Part shown: positions 26,381 to 34,767 of the stretch, in pieces
Layout of the letters: each line of letters starts with the position of its first letter
How positions within the stretch are numbered: the first letter of the stretch is position 1
NCBI GenBank assembly: GCA_009777935.1
Contig: WRKU01000013.1
Span: 1 to 45,857 of the forward strand
Direction of reading: 5' to 3'
Origin: Coriobacteriia bacterium
Lineage (GTDB): Bacteria > Actinomycetota > Coriobacteriia > WRKU01
Length of the DNA: 45,857 bases
Position numbers and translations under genes: made by a program
The notes under the pieces: model-generated
Database searches by the model: none
Seen by the model: only the letters and a program-made list of their open reading frames with translations
Told to the model about the DNA's origin: nothing

Positions 26381-26940
26381 GGTCTCATTGTAGCGTAATA
26401 CTCAAAGCCTTTAAGGCGCGCCGGAATATTTTCGTTGAGAAATCGATGGACGGTGGCAAAATCGGCGGCGGTCGGATCGAGCCCCGAATGAAAGCCACAG
26501 AGCGCGGCGGCCTTTATGAGATAGGCGAGCAGATAGCGCTCACCGCGCGCCGGGTTGCCGGTGCAGCTTTCAAGTGCGTCGAGCGCCTTTCCGGTAAGGT
26601 CGTAGAGATCCGGCTCGTCGAGACCTTCTTGGCTGACGGTCGCCGCGAAGTCGAGCAGCGCACTTGTGGTATGCACGAGATCATAGTCTTCGCGCAACAC
26701 CGCGTGTGAGCAGCGGATTCGTGCATCAGATATGACGTCGAGCGTGCGCCCCTTTGCGATGAGAAGATCGAGGACGGTTGCCGGCTCGCCACGCCCCCCA
26801 AACTTCGAGCCGGGCTTGCGCGCACCCTTGGCAACGGCACGGTAGAGCGCCCCATCGGCACCGAGCATCGTCAAAATGAGATCGGTCTCACCGAGTTTTG
26901 TCTTGCGCAGTACCACCGCAGTGAGCGGATACGTCGGCAT
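26377..26940 (-). CDS. recO: DNA repair protein RecO, short form
   Basis: RecO loads RecA onto SSB-coated single strands and anneals DNA. The N-terminal OB fold is clear ([42 protein letters not shown]), followed by the helical domain. The protein is only 187 residues; relatives are commonly about 240 and carry a C-x2-C...C-x2-C zinc module near residue 150-180, which is missing here (a single C at ALCGFH). The stop overlaps glyQ by ATGA and the C-terminal helix is intact ([16 protein letters not shown]), so this looks like a true internal deletion rather than a frameshift. Confidence 0.88.
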   Translation of the reverse strand: MPTYPLTAVVLRKTKLGETDLILTMLGADGALYRAVAKGARKPGSKFGGRGEPATVLDLLIAKGRTLDVISDARIRCSHAVLREDYDLVHTTSALLDFAATVSQEGLDEPDLYDLTGKALDALESCTGNPARGERYLLAYLIKAAALCGFHSGLDPTAADFATVHRFLNENIPARLKGFEYYATMRP

Positions 26941-26945
26941 CGCCG

Positions 26946-27929
26946 CTATCCGCCCTCACCGTAGCCGAACCGGCGAATCTGGGTTGCGCTGCGCCGCCAG
27001 TCTTTCTTGACCTTAACCGTGAGGTCAAGGTAGACCTTGGTAGCAAGAAGCGTCTCGAGGTCGGCGCGCGCAGCCGTTCCTATCTGTTTAATCATCGCGC
27101 CTCCCTTGCCCACGATAATGCCTTTTTGGCTTTCACGCTCGACGTATATAGTGGCGTAGATGTGGGTCATCGTAGGCGTGTCACCTTCGCCGTCGGCGTC
27201 GCCAGCGGTGTCAGCGATGTCACGAGCGTCAACGGTGTCAGCGGTGAACTCTTGGGTAATCTCATCGATGGCGACGCCGACGGCGTGCGGCACCTCGTCG
27301 CGCGTGCCGAGCAAGACCTTCTCTCGAATAAACTCGGCGATCATGACCTCGAGCGACTGGTCGGTCGTCATATCAGGCGGAAACCACTGGGGGCCGTCAG
27401 GAAGCAGATCGATCAGTGTCTGGGTAAAGGCCTCAAGACCGGCCCCGGTACACGCCGAAAGAGCGAGCGTTGCATCGAATGTGCCGAGCGCCTTCGCACG
27501 AGCCGCCTGCGCATCGAGCGCGGCCTCGTCAATAAGGTCGAGTTTGGTAAAGACGAGAAGTTTTTTGGTCCCGGCATCGGCTCGGGCGATAAGCGAGGCG
27601 ATCCACGCGTCTCCCTTCCCCACCGGCTTGGAGCTATCGATGAGAAACGCGACGACATCGACATCGGAGATAGCGTGACGTGCGCTGCGATTGACCTCCT
27701 CGCCAAGAGCATCGTGCGGTTTATGAAGACCGGGCGTATCGACGAGCACGATCTGAGCCGACGGCCGATTCACGATACCGCTGAGGCGGTGGCGCGTCGT
27801 CTGGGGCGTGTTGCTTGTGATAGCAATCTTTTCGCCCAGCAATGCGTTAAGAAGCGTCGACTTACCGGCGTTCGGGCGCCCAACCAGCGCGACAAACCCG
27901 CTGTGAAACTCTAGACGTGAATCGCCCAT
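26946..27929 (-). CDS. era: GTPase Era
   Basis: Binds the 3' end of 16S rRNA during 30S assembly. The 327 residues have the G motifs GRPNAGKST (17-25), DTPG, TKLD and the C-terminal KH domain with QKGIIVGKGGAMIKQIG and the terminal WRRSATQIRRFGY. An Asp/Ala-rich insertion (about residues 229-256) sits inside the KH domain before the YVERESQKG strand. It overlaps ybeY by 19 nt and is 5 nt from recO. Confidence 0.96.
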   Translation of the reverse strand: MGDSRLEFHSGFVALVGRPNAGKSTLLNALLGEKIAITSNTPQTTRHRLSGIVNRPSAQIVLVDTPGLHKPHDALGEEVNRSARHAISDVDVVAFLIDSSKPVGKGDAWIASLIARADAGTKKLLVFTKLDLIDEAALDAQAARAKALGTFDATLALSACTGAGLEAFTQTLIDLLPDGPQWFPPDMTTDQSLEVMIAEFIREKVLLGTRDEVPHAVGVAIDEITQEFTADTVDARDIADTAGDADGEGDTPTMTHIYATIYVERESQKGIIVGKGGAMIKQIGTAARADLETLLATKVYLDLTVKVKKDWRRSATQIRRFGYGEGG

Positions 27930-28360
27930 GCCGCCAGTATCGTGCGTTCGCGCGCCTGCATCACCGTCGCATCGACGTCATCGATATGATCGTACCCCAT
28001 CAGGTGAAGTACCCCGTGAACGAGCAAGAGATTCAGCTCCTCTTCGACGGTACGCTGGAGCTCACGCGCATTTTTTACGGCAACCTCCGGCGCAATGACG
28101 ATATCGCCGAGTACGATAGGTGCTCCATCGTCGATGGTAACTGCAGGGTCGTCGCTGGGAAAAGAGAGAACGTCGGTCGGCTCAGATCGTGCACGATAAC
28201 GCTCATTAAGCTGGGCTATTTCATCTGCATCGACGATAGCGATCGAGACCTCAGCGTGTGGTGGCACCTGCTCGCGTTCGAGCACAAAGGTGGCGAGCTC
28301 AACGAAGGCCGTCAGATTGAGCGGCTCGGGCTCGCGGTGGGTCACAATCAACACGTTCAT
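27911..28360 (-). CDS. ybeY: Endoribonuclease YbeY (rRNA maturation)
   Basis: Zinc-dependent endonuclease for 16S rRNA 3'-end processing and ribosome quality control. The 149-residue protein has RSEPTDVLSFP and the zinc motif HGVLHLMGYDH, with H115, H119 and H125. ATG 28360 is chosen over an upstream in-frame codon because GAGGGGAG lies about 10 nt before it and the protein then has the normal start. The YbeY-Era pair is a widely conserved gene neighbourhood. Confidence 0.95.
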   Translation of the reverse strand: MNVLIVTHREPEPLNLTAFVELATFVLEREQVPPHAEVSIAIVDADEIAQLNERYRARSEPTDVLSFPSDDPAVTIDDGAPIVLGDIVIAPEVAVKNARELQRTVEEELNLLLVHGVLHLMGYDHIDDVDATVMQARERTILAAWAIHV

Positions 28361-28425
28361 CTCAAGAACGCTCCCCTCTCTGAGAATCGTCTCCTCTATC
28401 GTCAACGCCGACGGTCTCTATTGTA

Positions 28426-29481
28426 CTACGTTGACGACGGGTCGGTAAGTTCTCGAAGCCGTATGAAACGCTCTTCGAGGAGTCGGGGATCGAGTGGCGT
28501 GAGCGCAGCGGCTGCGGTGCCGGGGCGCGCACTGAAGCGAAAGAGGTGGACACCGGCGAGATCAAGCTCACGTACGAGCATATACGTACGTTCAAAATCA
28601 TCGTCGGTCTCGGTCGGATAGCCTACGATGATGTCAGCATGAAGCGCGATATTCGGACATGCGACACGCAGCCGCTCAGCGCTGCGTCGTACGTCATCGG
28701 TCGTGTAACGGCGACCCATCGCAGCAAGCACGATATCGCTGCCCGACTGAATCGGGATGTGCAGGTGCTCGTGGAGCAGACCGGCGTCTCGAAAAAGATC
28801 GATTATGTCATCGGTAATCGTCGGCGGCTCCATCGACGAAAGTCTCATATGGCGTACACCTGTCTCACGATGAAGCAGGCGGACAAGTGCAGCAAGCGTC
28901 GGTGCCTTACCTGCGGGATCATAATAGGCGCCAATATTAATGCCGACGAGCACAATCTCTTTGGTGCAGTCGGCCACACGAAGAGCGCGCACACGCTCGA
29001 TGATCTCATGACTCGGTGTGTGACGTACGGGACCGCGTGCATAGGGCACGATACAGTAGGTGCAGAAGTTTTCGCAGCCATCGGTGATTTTGACATTTAC
29101 GCGCGTACGTGTGACGACCGCACGAGCGCAGGCGACATTTTCTTCGGAGCCTCGTGCCGTCGCCTTTACGACCGCTCCTATTTGGGTCTTATCCGGTTCC
29201 ACAATGACACGTGGGTCGAGAGCGGCGAGCTCAGTGGCGGCAACGACCGCCATACAGCCGGTTGCAATGACCGTATGACAGCCATCGACGAACATGCGAC
29301 GTATCGCTTTGCGCACCTTCGCATCGCTGACCGCCGTCACGCTGCAGGTGTTAACGACCGCGACGTCGGCCTCGGTCGCGCTCGGAACCAATGTGCACCC
29401 GCACTGCCTAAGGTCGTCGGCAATGTCGATACTTTCAGCCTGGTTAACCTTACAGCCAAAGGTCTTTACGAATACGTTCAT
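28426..29481 (-). CDS. mtaB: tRNA t6A37 methylthiotransferase MtaB, without TRAM domain
   Basis: Radical SAM methylthiotransferase that converts t6A to ms2t6A at tRNA position 37. The 351 residues contain the UPF0004 domain (FGCKVNQAES at the start, VNTCSVTAVSD, ATGCMAV: three cluster cysteines), then the radical SAM motif C-x3-C-x2-C in GCENFCTYCIVPYARG, and QSGSD...MGRRYT. It ends at RLRELTDPSST; relatives continue another about 70-80 residues with a TRAM domain. The 65 nt after the stop before ybeY leave no room for it. ATG 29481 overlaps the rsmE stop (ATGA). Confidence 0.88.
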   Translation of the reverse strand: MNVFVKTFGCKVNQAESIDIADDLRQCGCTLVPSATEADVAVVNTCSVTAVSDAKVRKAIRRMFVDGCHTVIATGCMAVVAATELAALDPRVIVEPDKTQIGAVVKATARGSEENVACARAVVTRTRVNVKITDGCENFCTYCIVPYARGPVRHTPSHEIIERVRALRVADCTKEIVLVGINIGAYYDPAGKAPTLAALVRLLHRETGVRHMRLSSMEPPTITDDIIDLFRDAGLLHEHLHIPIQSGSDIVLAAMGRRYTTDDVRRSAERLRVACPNIALHADIIVGYPTETDDDFERTYMLVRELDLAGVHLFRFSARPGTAAAALTPLDPRLLEERFIRLRELTDPSST

Positions 29482-30266
29482 ACCGACATTTGGGTGCGAG
29501 CGGCCTCGGCAGCAATGGCACATGCGGCAGCACAGGCCGTTTCAACACGCAGTATCGAATTGCCCAGTGTTGCCGTGACAGCACCGTGCGCCTGCAGCTT
29601 GGCGACCTCGGCAGCTTCGATGCCACCTTCCGGCCCAACGATGAGTGCGACAGACGTGGCACCCGCGCACATCGCCTTGCTGACAGCCGTCGACAACGAT
29701 GGCTCTGCATCCGCCTCTTCCCAAAGCACGACCACAGCATCGTAGCGCGTTAAACGCTGCCCCAGTTCGTCGATGGATATGAGAGGGAATACCTCCGGTA
29801 TTATGTCACGGTGAGCCTGCGCCGCAGCCGATCTTGTAACGGCTTCTAGGCGTGCGCGCTTCTTTGTAAGACGTGCCTCATCGAATCCTGAAGTGCGCAC
29901 CTCACAGCGAGCAAATCGTACCGGGCACAGTGTGCGTATGCCTAACTCCACCGCACTGCGTACGATACGTTCGTTCTTATCTCCTTTGGCATAGCCCCAG
30001 AAGAGATCGAGGGTCATCGGCAACTCTGTGCTTGCGAGTAATTCGAGTACTCGCACCGTCAACTCTTCGATATCGATTGTGAGTACCTCACAGCGCCATG
30101 TACGCCATTCGCCGCGCACCACAACCTCGATACATTCACCCACGCGCACGCGCGCTACCTGCGAGGCATGTCGGAGTGCGTCGGTATCGAGCAGAACCGG
30201 CACTGTCGCGCCAACGGTATATACTGCTGCGTTAGCGTTCGACGCGAAAAAACGGTGTGCCGCCAT
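29478..30266 (-). CDS. rsmE: 16S rRNA (uracil1498-N3)-methyltransferase RsmE
   Basis: SPOUT-fold methyltransferase. The 262 residues have an N-terminal PUA-like part (HRFFAS, HASQVARVRVGE) and the SPOUT motifs LFWGYAKGDKNERIVRSAVELG, RSAAAQAHRDIIPEV, LIVGPEGGIEAAEV and LGNSILRVETA. ATG 30266 has AAGGGGATG 8 nt upstream. It follows dnaJ by 43 nt. The order dnaJ-rsmE-mtaB is common in Gram-positive bacteria. Confidence 0.94.
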   Translation of the reverse strand: MAAHRFFASNANAAVYTVGATVPVLLDTDALRHASQVARVRVGECIEVVVRGEWRTWRCEVLTIDIEELTVRVLELLASTELPMTLDLFWGYAKGDKNERIVRSAVELGIRTLCPVRFARCEVRTSGFDEARLTKKRARLEAVTRSAAAQAHRDIIPEVFPLISIDELGQRLTRYDAVVVLWEEADAEPSLSTAVSKAMCAGATSVALIVGPEGGIEAAEVAKLQAHGAVTATLGNSILRVETACAAACAIAAEAARTQMSV

Positions 30267-30309
30267 GCCACATCCCCTTATCCGTGCCCCTGCACATCTG
30301 GCCGGCCCC

Positions 30310-31485
30310 TCATCCGCGCAGCCAATCTCGCATCTTAGAAAAACCGGTCCGGTGATGCTCGACGACCGAAGTCTCGCTGTCGCCAAATTCGGCCGAAAGT
30401 TCGCGTACGAGCTCCTTTTGGCGCTTCGTTAGCTTGCGTGGCACCACAACCTCAATATGACAATACAGGTTGCCGTGGCTTTCGCGGTTGAGCACCGGCA
30501 TTCCCGCGCCACTGACCTTTATACGCGCTCCCGTCTGAGTGCCAGGCGGAACATCGACGCTCACCTCATCGAGCAGTCCTTCAATACGCTTCGTCGCACC
30601 GAGCGTAGCCTGTGTCATCGAGAGTGCCAGCACCATATGCAAATCATTGCCCTCACGTTCGAACCGTTCGTGGGGCGCAACGCGAACCTCAACGAGTAAA
30701 TCGCCGCCAGCCGCGCCGCGAATTCCGGCTTCACCCATGTTGCGCAAACGAATATGTTGTCCGTCTCGAATGCCGGATGGAACTTCGACCGTCACGATTT
30801 CACGGTCGATGACGCGTCCGCTGCCCTCACATTCCGCACATGGGGTGGCAATGACTTGACCGCTTCCGCTACACTGTGGGCACGGCGCTGAGGTCGTCAT
30901 TGTGCCTAAAAACGTACGCTGATAAACAGTCTTCTGTCCGGTGCCGTTGCAGTCGGGACATGCCTGTGCACCCGAGCCATCGGCCGAGCCGGTCGCATGG
31001 CAGTCCTTGCATGGCGCCAGACGGTCAACGGTGAGCTCGCGCTCAATGCCGGTCGCCGCCTCTTCAAGTGTAATCGTGATGGCCATCGTCATGTCACGGC
31101 CTTCACGACGCACCGTGCGGCCCGCTCGACGCGTACCGCCCATCGTCCCGCCCATAAATGCACTGAACAGATCGCCTAGGTCAACGCCACCACTACCGAA
31201 CAGGTCGTTTAAGTCAACGTATTGGTAGCCGCCTGCACCGCCATAGCCGCTCGGCCCGCTACCTGCACCGCCTACACGGCCGAACTGGTCGTACTGTCGA
31301 CGCTTGGCTGGGTCGCTGAGCACATCGTAGGCCTCGTTGAGTTTCTTGAATCGGTCTTCGGCATCAGCTGCATCGGAAACGTCCGGATGGCACTCACGAG
31401 CCTTATGGCGAAAGGCCTTCTTGATATCCTCTGCGGTCGCATTTTTTGTCACGCCAAGTACGTCATAGTAGCTCTGATTAGACAT
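30310..31485 (-). CDS. dnaJ: Chaperone DnaJ
   Basis: Co-chaperone that stimulates DnaK ATPase. The 391-residue product has the J domain with HPDV (about 33-36), a Gly-rich linker (about 70-100), four C-x2-C-x-G-x-G zinc repeats (CKDCHATG, CPDCNGTG, CPQCSGSG, CAECEGSG) and the substrate-binding C-terminal domains. GAGAGG lies 4-5 nt before the ATG. dnaK, grpE and hrcA are not adjacent, so this may be a second DnaJ. Confidence 0.96.
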   Translation of the reverse strand: MSNQSYYDVLGVTKNATAEDIKKAFRHKARECHPDVSDAADAEDRFKKLNEAYDVLSDPAKRRQYDQFGRVGGAGSGPSGYGGAGGYQYVDLNDLFGSGGVDLGDLFSAFMGGTMGGTRRAGRTVRREGRDMTMAITITLEEAATGIERELTVDRLAPCKDCHATGSADGSGAQACPDCNGTGQKTVYQRTFLGTMTTSAPCPQCSGSGQVIATPCAECEGSGRVIDREIVTVEVPSGIRDGQHIRLRNMGEAGIRGAAGGDLLVEVRVAPHERFEREGNDLHMVLALSMTQATLGATKRIEGLLDEVSVDVPPGTQTGARIKVSGAGMPVLNRESHGNLYCHIEVVVPRKLTKRQKELVRELSAEFGDSETSVVEHHRTGFSKMRDWLRG

Positions 31486-31505
31486 AGTTCCTCTCAGTGA
31501 TTCTC

Positions 31506-32555
31506 TTAGTGGTTTGTGGCGGCCCAGTGATTGCCGAGATTGCCGGTGTCGGACAGATACTGCACGAGACGATCAATGGACGCAAGAGGGTCGAGACGCC
31601 AGTCGCCCACACCGCTCCAGCCACGTGGTGGATCCCACTGTGCATTAAACTGACACAGGCCGACCCATGTGCCGCACGGTGAAACCGATTCGGGGCGGTT
31701 TGTGCTTTCGCGCCAAATGATGTTGCGAATCGTAAGTAACCACGAGCTATCGACGCCATGGCGGCCCAGCGAGGCAAGAATTGTGCTATCCCATCGCCCA
31801 TCACCAAGCGGAGCATTCTGGTTATGCTGCCCTGCCGCCGGACTGTTGGGGTTGGAGCCTCCGGGACGCCCACCGGTGATGACCATTTGGGCAATGCGTA
31901 GCTCCTCGGCGTAACGTGCCGCCGTCTCAGCTTCAGCCGCAGTCTGCGCCTCCTGTGCGCGTAAGGTATCGATTGATTGTTCGATTGAAGCGATTCTCAC
32001 GCCCAGCTGCGAAGCCTGATTCTCGATATCGTTCATCAAAGTAAGTGCAAGCTGCTCATTGCGGTCAAGCTCGATTAGAAGCTGGCTTCGCTGCTGTTTG
32101 AGCGCCTGCATCTGCTCGATAGCAACGGTGTTTTGCTCGTTCATCTTAGTCAGGATATCCCACGTCGCCGTGAACTCCTGAAAGCTTGTCACCCCCAGCA
32201 GCATCTCGATAGCGCTAAACGGTCCCTGCCGATACATCTGTGCAGCGCGAATACTCAGCTCTTCGTTGAGTCGATCGATCTGCTCATTGATGGTGGCGAC
32301 CTCTGCAGTTGCGGTCTCACGCGCTTGCACTGCAGCGATGTAGTCACTGTATGCACGCGCATAGCTCTCAAGCGAGCCAACGAGTTCACGATTGGCGACG
32401 TCGAGCTCGGCACCCAGGTCGGCCGAGGTTCTTGCAACGGCAGGTGCTACCGTCGCCGCGACAAACCCCAGCGCGACAAAAAACACAAAGGAGACCGTCA
32501 CGCACGTCATAATCAGCGCGTGAACATATGTTCTGATACGTGATGTCATACCCAT
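31506..32555 (-). CDS. Exported coiled-coil protein with C-terminal lytic transglycosylase-like domain
   Basis: Probably remodels peptidoglycan. The 349 residues begin with a basic stretch and a hydrophobic segment (about 12-38, ending near AVAR, a possible signal-peptidase site), then a long coiled coil (about 45-215) like the N-terminal domain of PcsB/CwlO proteins, a Gly/Asn/Pro linker (about 220-245), and a lysozyme-fold domain with IIWRESTNRPESV (candidate catalytic Glu) and GTWVGLCQFNAQW. Two cysteines flank that motif. It sits between hemW and dnaJ in the long run, 20-21 nt from each. Coiled-coil parts in related proteins often sense or gate activity; this is inferred. Confidence 0.8.
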   Translation of the reverse strand: MGMTSRIRTYVHALIMTCVTVSFVFFVALGFVAATVAPAVARTSADLGAELDVANRELVGSLESYARAYSDYIAAVQARETATAEVATINEQIDRLNEELSIRAAQMYRQGPFSAIEMLLGVTSFQEFTATWDILTKMNEQNTVAIEQMQALKQQRSQLLIELDRNEQLALTLMNDIENQASQLGVRIASIEQSIDTLRAQEAQTAAEAETAARYAEELRIAQMVITGGRPGGSNPNSPAAGQHNQNAPLGDGRWDSTILASLGRHGVDSSWLLTIRNIIWRESTNRPESVSPCGTWVGLCQFNAQWDPPRGWSGVGDWRLDPLASIDRLVQYLSDTGNLGNHWAATNH

Positions 32556-32576
32556 TCAGTTTACCATGAACCGGCG

Positions 32577-33737
32577 TCAGATTCCCTCGCTCCACACCGC
32601 CGCATACATCTCGTTTCCTAGCAACCAGCCGCGGTCGGTCGGCACAAAACATTCGGTGACAGCGTCGAATCGAACGAGTCCGTCTGCACAGAGCTGCTCA
32701 AATACGATAGTTACGTTCGCTTCGGCCACCTTCTGTGCACGTATCCCCCGTATTAATCGCATGCCTAACATGAGATCCTCGCGCATCGCCTCTGCCGGCG
32801 TCAACACCTCGTGCTCGTGCCACCGCGTGGACTGTATGCGCACCGGGTCAGCGAGAAACTCGTCGCGTGTCGCGTGTGCCGTAAAACGCACTCGGCTACC
32901 GTCCTCCTGCATGAACATCGAAGCTGCACAGGGCCCGATGCCAAGGTATTCTACACCAGTCCAATAACCCGTGTTGTGCTGTCCTTCATGTTCAGGGAGC
33001 ATGTAGTTGGCAACTTCGTAGTGTTGGTAGCCGGCAGCAGTTAGCAGAGCACGTGCGGTAAGCATCTGCTGCGCGATATTGTCATCGGTCAGCATCTCGA
33101 CAGCGCCGGACGCCACCGCTGCTGCCAATGGCGTGTCTTCCTCAACGGTGAGTGGATAGACGCTCACGTGTGCTGGATCGCACGCAATTGCCATCTCAAC
33201 GACACTGCGCCACGCTGCCTCGTCTTGCCCGGGAACGCCGCAGATAAGGTCGAGTGCATACGAAAGATCTGTCCCTGCGCTCATCTCATCGAGAAGCGCA
33301 ACCGTCCTAAAGATATCCTCGACCGTGTGAGCTCGCCCCAGTGTACGCAACGCTGCAGCATCAAACGATTGGACGCCGAGCGAGATGCGATTAATGCCAG
33401 CGGCAACCCATTCCTGCATTATCTCTGCATCGAGCGAGGCAGGATTTGCCTCAACGGTTATTTCGGCGCACTCTGCAACCGCACAGACCTCACGTATTAT
33501 CGCAAGAATGTCAATCAGGTGACGACCCAGTATGCTGGGCGTACCTCCTCCGAAGTAGATCGTTGCGAGACTTCGTGTGCTCGTCCAGCTACTTGCCCAA
33601 CCTTTTATGGCCGTCTTGACGGCTGCGACATACGAACATACCCGCTCGACACCGGTATCGGTCGTCGTGTAGAAGTTGCAGTAGTTGCACCGCTTCATAC
33701 AGAATGGCACATGAATATAGAGTCCGAACGTGCGCAT
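32577..33737 (-). CDS. hemW: Radical SAM heme chaperone HemW (HemN-like)
   Basis: Members bind heme and are often mis-annotated as oxygen-independent coproporphyrinogen oxidase. The 386 residues start GLYIHVPFCMKRCNYCNF: the C-x3-C-x2-C cluster motif is followed by Asn-Phe, not the extra Cys of true HemN, which points to HemW. YFGGGTPSIL, VEANPASL and SLGVQSFD follow. No clear Shine-Dalgarno was seen before ATG 33737, which lies 16 nt after dusB. Confidence 0.9.
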   Translation of the reverse strand: MRTFGLYIHVPFCMKRCNYCNFYTTTDTGVERVCSYVAAVKTAIKGWASSWTSTRSLATIYFGGGTPSILGRHLIDILAIIREVCAVAECAEITVEANPASLDAEIMQEWVAAGINRISLGVQSFDAAALRTLGRAHTVEDIFRTVALLDEMSAGTDLSYALDLICGVPGQDEAAWRSVVEMAIACDPAHVSVYPLTVEEDTPLAAAVASGAVEMLTDDNIAQQMLTARALLTAAGYQHYEVANYMLPEHEGQHNTGYWTGVEYLGIGPCAASMFMQEDGSRVRFTAHATRDEFLADPVRIQSTRWHEHEVLTPAEAMREDLMLGMRLIRGIRAQKVAEANVTIVFEQLCADGLVRFDAVTECFVPTDRGWLLGNEMYAAVWSEGI

Positions 33738-33753
33738 GATAAACGACTATACC

Positions 33754-34767
33754 TTATGTGGGAGTAATCGCGTTTGCGTACTCGTCTATGAGCGCTTCGA
33801 GATCGGCCATCGTTGTGATGTTGTTGATGTGGCGGCGAAAGTGTGATGCATGGGGCAGACCGGCGCAGTACCACATCGCATGACGACGCATGCGCACGAG
33901 CGCCTTCGGCCCAAAGGTGCGCTCAACACAGGCGGCGTGCTCGTGCATGACAGCAAAGATTTCATGTGGCGTTGGGGCCATCGCTGGAGTCGTCGCTGGG
34001 GTCGTCTTCGAAAAAATCCAGGGGTTGCCCTGTGCGCCCCGCGCAACCATCACGCCGGCAGCACCGATACCCCCCTCGCTGACCGGCGAGATCATGCGAG
34101 CTGCATCAGCCGCGGTAAAGACGTCGCCCGAGCCGATGACCGGCACGTCGACCGCCGCGGCGACCCGCGTTATCGTGGCCGCGTCAGACTCCCCCCGGTA
34201 GTACTGTGCCTGATAACGACCATGCACAGCAAGCGCCGACGCACCGGCCGCCTCCATCGCTCGGGCAAAAGAGACGGCCGTATCGTCACCATCGGCGAAC
34301 CCCCGGCGCATCTTGACCGTCACCGGCACGTCGGTGCCATCGGATGCCTGCCCGCGCAACGCCTCGACCGTCGCGCTGACGATCTCGACCGCCAGCTCCG
34401 GCGTCTGCATGAGCGCGCTTCCCTCGCCCTTGCGGATCACCTTAGGAACGGGGCAGCCCATATTGATATCGATGAACGCGAGATCTTCGCCTAAGTGCCG
34501 CGCAACGACTCGTGCCTGTGTCGCAACGGTTTCAGGATCGGCCCCGAAGAGCTGGACGGCGACCGGCGCCTCGCCTTCTCCGAGCTGCAGGAGGTGGCGA
34601 GTCGCCTCGCTCTCAAAGCTGTAGCGCAGACCCGCCGCCGAAATCATCTCGGTGTAGGTGAGCCCCGCACCCATACGCTTGCAGATAGTGCGAAAACATG
34701 CGTCGGTGATGCCGGCCATCGGCGCCAGCCAAATAGGGTTACGTTCCAGGAGCGCCGGTATGGTCAC
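33754..34767 (-). CDS. dusB: tRNA-dihydrouridine synthase (DusB-like)
   Basis: FMN enzyme that reduces uridine to dihydrouridine in the tRNA D loop. The 337-residue protein has [23 protein letters not shown], the catalytic cysteine in [31 protein letters not shown] and VIGSGDVF, followed by the helical C-terminal domain. GTG 34767 overlaps the lepA stop (GTGA), so it is translationally coupled. Confidence 0.94.
   Translation of the reverse strand: MTIPALLERNPIWLAPMAGITDACFRTICKRMGAGLTYTEMISAAGLRYSFESEATRHLLQLGEGEAPVAVQLFGADPETVATQARVVARHLGEDLAFIDINMGCPVPKVIRKGEGSALMQTPELAVEIVSATVEALRGQASDGTDVPVTVKMRRGFADGDDTAVSFARAMEAAGASALAVHGRYQAQYYRGESDAATITRVAAAVDVPVIGSGDVFTAADAARMISPVSEGGIGAAGVMVARGAQGNPWIFSKTTPATTPAMAPTPHEIFAVMHEHAACVERTFGPKALVRMRRHAMWYCAGLPHASHFRRHINNITTMADLEALIDEYANAITPT

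Noticed and set aside
26381-26400. T-box before glyQ or leuS
   Set aside because: Both genes are inside runs with overlapping start/stop codons, so no leader exists for such an element.
28361-28425. Frameshifted TRAM domain after mtaB
   Set aside because: Only 65 nt separate the stop from ybeY, far too little for the missing domain.
28398-28438. CGTCAACG/CGTTGACG inverted repeat between ybeY and mtaB as a terminator
   Set aside because: The loop is over 20 nt and no T run follows on either strand; one arm is mtaB coding sequence.
28546-29745. A 399-codon plus-strand open frame opposite mtaB and rsmE
   Set aside because: Spans two confident genes on the other strand; no domain or conserved motif in its translation.
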